NCBI RefSeq assembly: GCF_000321225.1
Contig: NW_004450324.1
Coordinates: 2,135,920-2,199,919 of the forward strand
Direction: 5' to 3'
Origin: Odobenus rosmarus divergens
Lineage: Eukaryota > Chordata > Mammalia > Carnivora > Odobenidae
Length of the DNA: 64,000 nt
In this document: one piece after another, positions 56,500-64,000 of the stretch
Position numbering within the stretch: position 1 is the first letter of the stretch
Layout: each line of letters begins with the position of its first letter
The notes under the pieces: generated by a model
The model's database searches: none
What the model was told of the DNA's origin: nothing
The model's input: the letters and a program-made list of their open reading frames with translations, nothing else
Translations under genes and position numbers: made by a program

Positions 56500-56760
56500 T
56501 TCTGAATATGGGACAGCCTGGTATGTGAGAAGAACACAGGCTTCTTAACTGGATGGCCTTTGGCTTCTAATCTGTTTCTACATCTGCATAGCGGCAGGTC
56601 TTGAGTAAGTCACTTAATTTCTTTGAGCCTCAGTCTCCTCTCCTGTAATACTGAGATAATATTTATCTCAAATGGTTGTTTTAAGGTTTAGAGAAATGGA
56701 TGTAAAGCACTTAGCATAGAACCTGTACATAGAAAGTGCTCGGTATATGGATACTATAGT
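56500..56760 (+). repeat. MIR SINE (ancient)
   Basis: Sense MIR: 'aagaacacaggcttcttaac', 'gtcttgagtaagtcacttaa', 'ctttgagcctcagtctcctc', 'gagataatatttatctcaaa', 'ggttgttttaaggtttagag' and 'gtgctcggtatatggat' at the 3' end. Confidence 0.9.
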
Positions 56761-56880
56761 TCTACTGGTGGAAGGATGGTTTATAAGAAGTATTAAAGCA
56801 AGTTATGGAGGTATTAGGACAGTTTCAGGTTAAAGTAAATGAGACCACAGCAACTGATTTTTAAAAATCTGAAATATGTA

Positions 56881-57067
56881 GGGGCACCTGGGTGGCTCAG
56901 TCAGTTAAGCATCCAACTCTTGGTTCCAGCTCAGGTGATGATCTCATGGTTCCTGGGATCAAGCCCGCATTGGGGCTCTGCACTCAGTGGGGAGTCTGCT
57001 TGAGATTTTCTCCCTCTACCTTCCCCCCATACACTCTCATTCTCTCTATAATAAATAAATCTTTAAA
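56881..57067 (+). mobile_element. CAN-SINE, older subgroup, with 18-bp TSD
   Basis: Sense copy ggggcacctgggtggctcag with 'caactcttggttccagctca' and 'ggggagtctgcttgagattt', which differ from the other copies here. Tail aataaataaatcttt. Flanked by aaaaatctgaaatatgta at 56863-56880 and 57068-57085. Confidence 0.96.
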
Positions 57068-57244
57068 AAAAATCTGAAATATGTAGGGAATTCAAATAAT
57101 TTAATCTGGAATTGAAACAAAAAGATAAGTAATCGCTTCTATGACCCGAGAGTCAACTATAATGAAGGCTCTAGTTGTCCTTCATAGAGGTCAAAACAAC
57201 TTAATCTGACAGTAAGAGAATCTAGTTAGATATAAAAATACATT

Positions 57245-57822
57245 TTATTTAAAAACTTAAAAGTGGTTAAATAATCCAGCAATTCCAATCCTAGGTATAT
57301 AAATACTCAAGAAAAATGAAACAGAAGTTGATACAAAAACTTGTACATGAGTGTTTATAATGGCATTATTTATAATAGCCAAAAAGTGGAAACAATACCT
57401 TTAGAATGAATAAACAATGGGTTGGATAAACAAAATGTGGTATATCTGTATAACAGAGTATTATTTAGCTATGAACAGGAATGAAATACTGATACATGCT
57501 ATCAATGAACCTGGATGAACCTTGAAAATATTATGCTAAGTAAAAGTCAGTCACATTTCATATAATTCCATTTATATGAAATGTCCAGAATAGGCTAATC
57601 GGTAGAGATACGAAGTAGATTAGTGACTGCTTAGGGCCAGGGAAATGGAGGGATTTGGGTAATAGTGAAAGGGTATAGTTATCTTTTTGAGATCAGGAAA
57701 ATGATTGAAATTTGATTATGGTGATAGTTGCACAAATCTGTGAATATATTATAAACTATTGAACACTTTTTAAATGGGTGAATTATATAATTTGTGAATT
57801 ATATTTTAATAAAGTTGTAAAA
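57245..57822 (+). mobile_element. Old L1 3' end (L1M-type)
   Basis: 'attccaatcctaggtatata', 'gagtgtttataatggcatta', 'gcaatgaacctggatgaac'-like text (57510), 'aaatattatgctaagtaaaa', 'gggatttgggtaatagtg' and 'atattttaataaagttg'. No intact frame. Confidence 0.85.
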
Positions 57823-58964
57823 TAGTGGCTAAACATTAGGAAAGGCTATAAAAGCTATGAAGCCCTAATACTTTATGGGCCTGGGCTTTCTCAGTAACAT
57901 AGTGGCCATGGAGTTATGAAAGGGGCGGATAATGATTGATTTGGGGATGTTGCCATTGTGGGTATTTCTTAATTTTTTGCCAAATTTTGTCCTACTTTGG
58001 TTTTGAAGATCATTTCAGTCTTGATCATATTTGTAGAATTTTCCTCCTTTAAGGATTTTTATTATTCTGAACTGGCTCTCTCAATACAGAGGAGAAATAA
58101 ATAATGCATCGAGTAACACAAAAATAGATTGGTAATGTATAATATCAAATGCTTGCAAAAGCATGCATCATATGGAGACACATTTCTGCTACATACAGAT
58201 AAAAATGAGATAAATGTCCCATTTTTTTGCTTATTGCTGTCTTTTTCCATATCTATAATTAATGATCAACAACCAAGTGTTTAATACCCTGGATTCAACT
58301 AACTTTCCCACAGAAATAACCTGTCAGAAACGGGAAAAAACACATGTGCAGTTGGTAGTGCATCAGAATTCTTCAATTCTGTAGCAATAACAACTTTAGC
58401 CATAAAGCAGTGTTCATTGTGATAAAGGATTTGATGTTAGTCTACATTTATCTAAAGTTAGGAATATATAAGATGTAAAATGAAATGTTCTACTACAAAC
58501 TGACACATAGTTTGGTGATACACAACAAAAATATTTAATTTGGGGATATTCTTATGACATGTGGGAAAAAACACCCACAAAATCACAGCTTTCTTGAACA
58601 TATGCATCTCAAAAAATTGCCTGTCTCTTGCCACCTATGCAATGGGAAGTCTAATTTATAACAAGGCTTGTAATGGGCTCTTAAATGTGCTGTACAGATG
58701 GAGATTTTGATAATATCATTGAAAACCAAAAGCAGAAATGCGATCTGTTTTTTGGATTTGTTATCTTCATAAAATGGAATCTCATTATTTTTCACTTCTT
58801 TGATTATTTTATCTTCTATTATGGATGAGATATACTCCAGACTCTAAAAGTCACACAAAACATAATGAAAAAGAATGAAATCCTATTCATCATAAAATAT
58901 TATTAGTTATAATAATTTCTGAATCAGAGAGAACTGAATATTTTGCATCTAATAACTCATATCG
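57823..58964. other. Unique AT-rich DNA
   Basis: Two minus frames (58062-58250 and 58583-58795, 62 and 70 codons) show no known motif. No repeat recognised. Confidence 0.5.
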
Positions 58965-59110
58965 AAAGCAAATGCAGATACAGGCAGCTTGGGGTAATGG
59001 TGAGAATTGTGAACTTAGGAACCCTAATTGTATCTGTTGTGTGGCTCACATTGAGCAGCTAATCATTCTTCGAGCCTCATTCTTCCTATTTGTAAAGAAA
59101 AGACCATTTG
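58965..59110 (+). repeat. MIR-like remnant
   Basis: 'cagcttggggtaatggtgag', 'attgtatctgttgtgtggct', 'gagcctcattcttcctattt' in MIR order. Decayed. Confidence 0.5.
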
Positions 59111-59569
59111 GAGCAGAAGACCTCTATCTGTATAACATTTTTTTAAGCTTTGGCAGTTTATGATTCTTTGATATGGCATTGGATAGTCTGAAAGACCGAC
59201 AGAGAAGAGAATGTATATCCTTCTCTATCACATTTTAATTAAGCCACCTTCATAACAAATAGAGTTTATCTGCTAAGAGTTTTAAGCAATTATGATTTTA
59301 AGCCAATAAAAATTGAAGCCAGTTCAGATATTGTTACAAGGGTGTCTATTATATATGTAATAAACACTAAAGCTAATAAAGGAAACCCTAATTTACAAGA
59401 CACTAATAGTGGACACACCATCTGAAAATGTCAGGGAAAAACAGTTTACTTTAGTTCTTTGGTGTTCTCAGCATATGACCTGCCATTCTCTGAGTTTAGG
59501 TTGTTCTCATTCTATTCCCCTCAATAGATGCTTTAGGCATTGCCCTAAAGTCTAAATACAATGAACACA
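59111..59569. other. Unique AT-rich DNA
   Basis: Nothing recognised. Confidence 0.5.
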
Positions 59570-60130
59570 TTCACAAGATATCTATGTTCTTTTCAGCTAA
59601 AAGGGAAAAATTTAATTTCCCTCCTCAAGAGACCAAACTGCAAGTGCACAAACTAATTAACCATTACCAACTGACGTATGTTACACTGCTGAAGGAGACC
59701 AGGGAGACCTGCACAATTATCTCTTCTAGGAGGGCTCCTAGGACCATTTCCTTCTCTCACAAAACAACAGTATTAGAATGTAAGAAGATAAAGTCAGAAG
59801 AATTGAAAAGCCTAAATTGTTCTGGAATGAATAACCATTACATGCATATACCAACACAGAAAGAGACAAAACAGCCCGCGTAATCTCTCTCACTCGGTCT
59901 TTGATATTTTAAGACCGAGAAACGACTTTTCATTTTATTCTATCAAAATACATAAGCTTACATTTCAATTCACATAAGTATTAAGTTGTGTGCTAGTTAC
60001 ATTTTGGTGGGATTAATGTTGGAAATTATATTTCTAAAGTGATTAATCTCTCCCTTTCCCTCACAGTGAAGTCATCAGTGAAAGATGGTGGCCAGTGCTA
60101 AAGAGTTTCCATGGTGTTTTGAGTTAGGGA
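59570..60130. promoter_or_regulatory. Candidate conserved non-coding element with K50 homeodomain-like sites
   Basis: Non-repetitive sequence carrying GGGATTA (60009-60015) and a palindromic GATTAATC (60041-60048), both of the GATTA/TAATC type bound by OTX/CRX/PITX-class homeodomains. A 99-codon frame (59584-59883) has no recognised domain. Conservation is not tested. Confidence 0.3.
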
Positions 60131-61289
60131 CTCAGTGATTTTCTAGTTTATTTTTTAAATGTAAAGCAGAATATTTTAATAAATTACACACACATGTGGA
60201 TGAAGGCACATTTCAAAATATTCTTAGACAATCTGAAGGCTTTACTTGCCTGTGATTTAACAGGATCGCCTTTGCTCTAATAGTGTTTGAATCTAAAAAG
60301 AATACAATGGCAAAACAAATTAATGAGACAACAGATAATGTAGATGGGTGGTCTAGAGTAGACAGCTACAAGAATAAAAATGTATAAGAATTACTCTATA
60401 ACCTCTAGGGAGATTTACAACCAGTTTTAGCTCCCTAGTGTTGATCTTTCATTGTCATCTCCATCATGACTTTTTCTCTGCCCCTCACATGTGGATACCC
60501 TGTCTTATCTGCCTGCTATCTCCCTCTACCTTCCAACCTGCTGCATTCTCTTGTTTGCCTGACTTCCGGCTCCACCATTAAAAGTTCAGAGTAAGTAGCT
60601 GCCTATACCTTTGCCCATTACCCAAGTTTTTCATAAAATTTGTAATGCAGGGCTATGAAAGCGGAACAGATTAAATGGCTACTTGATTTAGGAAAGCTTA
60701 AAAACCACTCTGAAAAAAAGTGTCTTGATATGACAACAAATCGGGTTCTTGTGAATACATCAAATCATAGTTTGATTATGCTACGTTATTGGGAAACATG
60801 TGTATTATTTTACTATATAGTCATGGCATTTTAGTCAACCAATTAATCCAGAATATTATTTATAATGATAAAGTCCTGATTGAAAAATAAATGTATGGAA
60901 ATATGCAATATATATCCAATAAAAGCAAATAATCTATAATTTACTGAGCACTATGTACTAAGGACTTGCTTTGCATCCACTTGTCTAATGCTACCTAAGT
61001 GGGAAGTAGCAAAGTCTATGATTTTGACATTTACACTCTATAGCCTCTGAAAGCAAAACCTTAATGTTTTCTTGCAGTTGTCCTGAAACATAAGTTTATG
61101 CCATGGACTCTGTGGGGGGTACTTTATTTCAGCATCCCCCACCTTCTAAATATTAACATTTTAATTTCACATGTATTTCTTCAAATAATGGGAATGTCAT
61201 TTGGGTCATGTGGATTTTTTTAAATAGCTTGGTGTCAGGATATTTGTAAAACTGTATCCAATGTAGCCACTAATGAGTCACTTCTAAAT
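60131..61289. other. Unique AT-rich DNA
   Basis: No gene or named repeat. Confidence 0.5.
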
Positions 61290-61380
61290 GGTCTAGAATA
61301 GTGGTTCTTAATCTTTATAGTCACAAATTTCTTTGAGAATCTATTGAAAGCTTTTACTTATACTTTCAAGCCGTTTCGAA
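61290..61380. repeat. Possible old hAT-type non-autonomous element end
   Basis: 'aatagtggttcttaatcttt' and 'tttctttgagaatctattga' resemble the terminal text of a common short mammalian DNA transposon. Weak. Confidence 0.3.
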
Positions 61381-61599
61381 ACAGGATAAGGTGGTTAGCA
61401 GTTATAAACACAATACAAAATATGTTTTAAAATAATCAATTTAGGGGGACAGAGAGGAAAAAAATGGGAAGAATGATGAAGTTTAGGGTTGATGCACAAA
61501 ATGTGTACCTTAAAGCCCCATAGATAGAGAGAATAAAACTTCTCTACATTGTGCTATTAGAAAACTGCCTGTGTTTTATTGTATCTGTAATAAAAATTT

Positions 61600-62570
61600 A
61601 AAGTAGGTTACAATGATTTTTCCCCAAAATAATATATAATTTTAATGCAGTCTAATAAAAATCCCAGTGAGTGGTACTAGTGTCAGGATAGGAACACAGA
61701 TTAATGGAATGAAATAAAAGTTTAGAAACAGATCCAATTATATCAGAATTGTGTGATAAAATTGCAATATTACATTTGTGGGCAAAGTATAGATTATTTA
61801 ACATATAGTACTAGAATAAGTATTTAAAAAAATTTTTTTTGATCCCTACCTTACACTTTGTAACAAAATACATTTTAGGTTAAATTTTAAAATAAAATCA
61901 TAAAACAATAATAAGTAATGTGCACTTTTATTAAAACTTGGGGTAGGGAAGGCTCTCCTAAGCATAACAATAAAGGCCAACGACTGATAGGTCTAATTGC
62001 TTACAAATTTAAAACTTCTATATATCAAAAACATTTTAAAAAGAAAAATTTTTAGAAATTTAGAAAATATTTAGAAAATGGATATATGTATATATGTGGA
62101 TACATATATAGATGCATATAAATGGATACATATATATGTGTGTGTGTATACACACAGAGAGAAAGGGGGGAAAGAAATGAGCTTACAAATTAGTAAGAAT
62201 AAACTGAATAGCATAATAGGGGGAAAATGGCATAAAGAAACAATTCTTCTTAAAAGAAGTTCAAATGTCAGTAAACACATGGAAACATTCAACTACCACA
62301 GAAATCAAATAAAGGTAAATAAAATACTGAGATGCCAATGGATCTGGTAAAAATCGAAAAATAGCAACCATTGTTGGTATAGATCTTGGAAACTGGTGCT
62401 ATTCTATGCTATTGTGGGGAGTGTAAATTAGTTCAAAATTTCAAGAAAGCAATTTAATAGTATGTATAAAAAGTCTAAAATAGCATTTGCTCTAGGATGT
62501 CTTTTAGCATTTAACACACATAGTACTGGTCAATTATACAAATATATGGGAAGTCTATATGAGTATCTTT
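61600..62570 (+). mobile_element. Old L1 (L1M-type) ORF2 end region
   Basis: 'gtctaataaaaatcccagtg', 'aacacagattaatggaatg', 'acacatggaaacattcaact'-like order, 'atactgagatgccaatggat', 'ctattgtggggagtgtaaat' and 'agcaatttaatagtatgtat'. Heavily decayed. An AT/GT-rich microsatellite (62080-62160) lies inside. Confidence 0.7.
62141..62156. other. 16-bp perfect palindrome in GT/TA tract
   Basis: TGTGTGTATACACACA is self-complementary. It lies at the junction of a GT and a CA run and is probably produced by microsatellite drift. Confidence 0.9.
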
Positions 62571-63394
62571 TTTTTTCTTTTGGTTTCATTTACATAAAGG
62601 TTAATATTTTTTAGGAAAAGTAGACAGGAAACATATACCACAATGTTATCAGTGGTAATTACAGGTTTTTGAGATCTCAGGTAATTTAAATTAGTTTTCT
62701 ATTTGTGTGCCCATGTTTTGACTAGAGGTCCCAATTTGGAAACAAGAGGCATACATCTCTGCGTACAGTCCTGAGATGGTTATTTTCAGAAGCATGGTGA
62801 GGTTCCTGAGCACATTTATTATGCGGCAGCAAAGAAGAGCAAAGTGTGTTTAAAAGAGGTGCAATGACTTCATCAGGATCCGTGAGCAAATTCTCATCAG
62901 TGCCAATTTCTAGTCCTCAAATATTTACCAGTGCGCTACACTTCCATCTAATGAGCCTTTGTGATACAACACGGTTACAACAGAGCTATTTGGCTGACTC
63001 TACAATTTTGTTTCCAAAGGACAGTAAAAGAATTAGTTCAGATTCCCTCTTCAATTACACTCACAAGGTTATAGATATTTTTCTAAGATAACATAAATAT
63101 ATTGCAGTACTCAACTGGAGAATTTGTAAATAATTAATGGTAACCATTCAACATTAGTTACAGAAATTTAGGACTAAATTTTAATGATATAATTCAAGTA
63201 GTCTTGTGAAGAAAATACAAATTTAGTATTCAGTAAGAACAGACTTCATGTCCCATAGCTTCTGAAGAAAAGAAAATTTTGTTTTAATTAAGAAGTTAAC
63301 ACTTATAGAAAATGGTTCAGATTCTAGAAGCATGTTGGAAGCTTTCTTTTTCTAGTGCTCTACGCTAGGCCCAATAAACAATCAAGAAGCAGCA
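62571..63394. other. Unique DNA
   Basis: An 81-codon plus frame (62846-63091) has no recognisable domain. No repeat recognised. Confidence 0.5.
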
Positions 63395-63570
63395 TTAGGT
63401 AGATTTTAAAATTTAGGTCAGGAGCTCCTACACTTACTGTGTGATGATACCCTGTAAACATTCTGTGCACCTCAGTTATCTGATTCATAAAATAAGGATA
63501 ATAACAGCAAGTCCGTACGGGTTCTACAAAGATGAAATTAGTAAATGAGCATATTTAATATGCAGCATCT
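63395..63570 (+). repeat. MIR SINE (ancient)
   Basis: 'acacttactgtgtgatgata', 'gtgcacctcagttatctgat', 'aaaataaggataataacagc', 'ttctacaaagatgaaattag' in MIR order. Confidence 0.8.
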
Positions 63571-63760
63571 AAAAACAAGCTGTTTTAAAAGGTTGTGACA
63601 AATAATAAGTATCCAATAAACTATCAATAAAATGACAATATGTTTTATAAATTATAAATGAAGACATATTGAATATTTAATATTGCCCAGACATGAAAAG
63701 TTTTCCAGGCAGGCAGTAAAATATTTTGAGAAAAATAACATGGATAGAAACACAATGACT
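63571..63760. other. Unique AT-rich DNA, insertion target of following L1
   Basis: No feature. The last bases (gaaacacaatgact) should be the left target-site duplication of the L1 that starts next. The right copy lies beyond the window. Confidence 0.45.
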
Positions 63761-64000
63761 AGGAGGGCGGAGCAAGATGGCGGAGGAGTAGGAGACCTAA
63801 ATTTCGTCTGGTCCCAGGAATTCAACTGGATAGGGATCAAACCATTCTGAACACCTATGAACTCAACAGGAGATTGAAGAGAAGAATAGCAACAACTCTC
63901 TGAACAGAAAAGCCACCACTTTCTGGAAGATAGGACGTGCAGAGAAGTGAATCCGAGGCAATATTCAGGAGGGTAGATGGTGGGGGAGGGGGCCTCTGTC
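63761..64000 (+). mobile_element. 5' end of a well-preserved L1 (5' UTR/promoter), cut by window end
   Basis: Starts aggagggcggagcaagatgg, the start of a carnivore L1 5' UTR, with the YY1-type site caagatggcgg at 63773-63783 close to the element start. Then 'ctggtcccaggaattcaact', 'accattctgaacacctatga', 'ttctggaagataggacgtgc' and a G-rich 'gggggagggggcctctgtc'. Because the 5' end is present, the copy is probably full length. ORF1 and ORF2 lie outside the window. Confidence 0.93.

Noticed and set aside
62141..62156. Regulatory dyad
   Set aside because: The palindrome arises where a GT run meets a CA run, a common product of microsatellite drift.

Overview
The window is AT-rich mammalian nuclear DNA with no supportable protein-coding gene. 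Eleven tRNA-derived CAN-SINE copies, several keeping the sense-strand 5' end GGGGCGCCTGGGTGGCTCAG, and L1s with a carnivore-type 5' UTR and 3' UTR point to a carnivore. The SINE 5' end differs from the dog-type GGGATCCCTGGGTGGC form, so I infer an arctoid carnivoran (bear, seal or mustelid group) rather than dog or cat. No open frame exceeds 181 codons. The longest is part of a decayed L1 reverse transcriptase, and most other frames over about 90 codons lie in SINEs, L1s or simple repeats. I read the region as a gene desert or a large intron.

Layout. 1-14 kb: unique DNA with old MIR, L2 and other ancient repeats, four CAN-SINE or L1-fragment insertions, a pair of adjacent hairpins (2212-2255) and an 18-bp palindrome (5379-5396). 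10.7 and 14.2-14.7 kb: two small L1 insertions with target-site duplications (TSDs) and inverted segments, as twin priming produces. 16-31 kb: three SINEs, an LTR-like CpG-rich block (17.5-17.9 kb), an old L1 3' end (21.8-22.8 kb), a perfect 15-bp inverted repeat (27.0 kb), a CATC tetranucleotide array holding an 80-base assembly gap (30.69-30.77 kb) and a poly(A)-only insertion between 15-bp TSDs (31.1 kb).

31.9-42.4 kb is a nested L1 complex. An old minus-strand L1 (flanks 31.9-32.2 and 39.0-39.5 kb) was split by a full-length minus-strand L1 (32.2-39.0 kb), which was itself hit by a CAN-SINE. Next to it lies a 5'-truncated plus-strand L1 (39.5-42.4 kb), also hit by a CAN-SINE. 43-64 kb: unique DNA, another L1 (46.1-47.8 kb) inside an older repeat, an LTR-like element (49 kb), an MLT1-like LTR (52.4-53.0 kb), two old L1 3' regions and several MIRs. 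The window ends in the first ~240 bases of a well-preserved, apparently full-length L1 promoter on the plus strand.

There are no genes working together here. The interest lies in the retrotransposition record (twin priming, internal deletion, tail-only insertion, nesting) and in a few high-complexity non-repetitive stretches that could be conserved regulatory DNA. I found no sign of a previously undescribed gene system. Repeat family names are recognition from memory, not database results.
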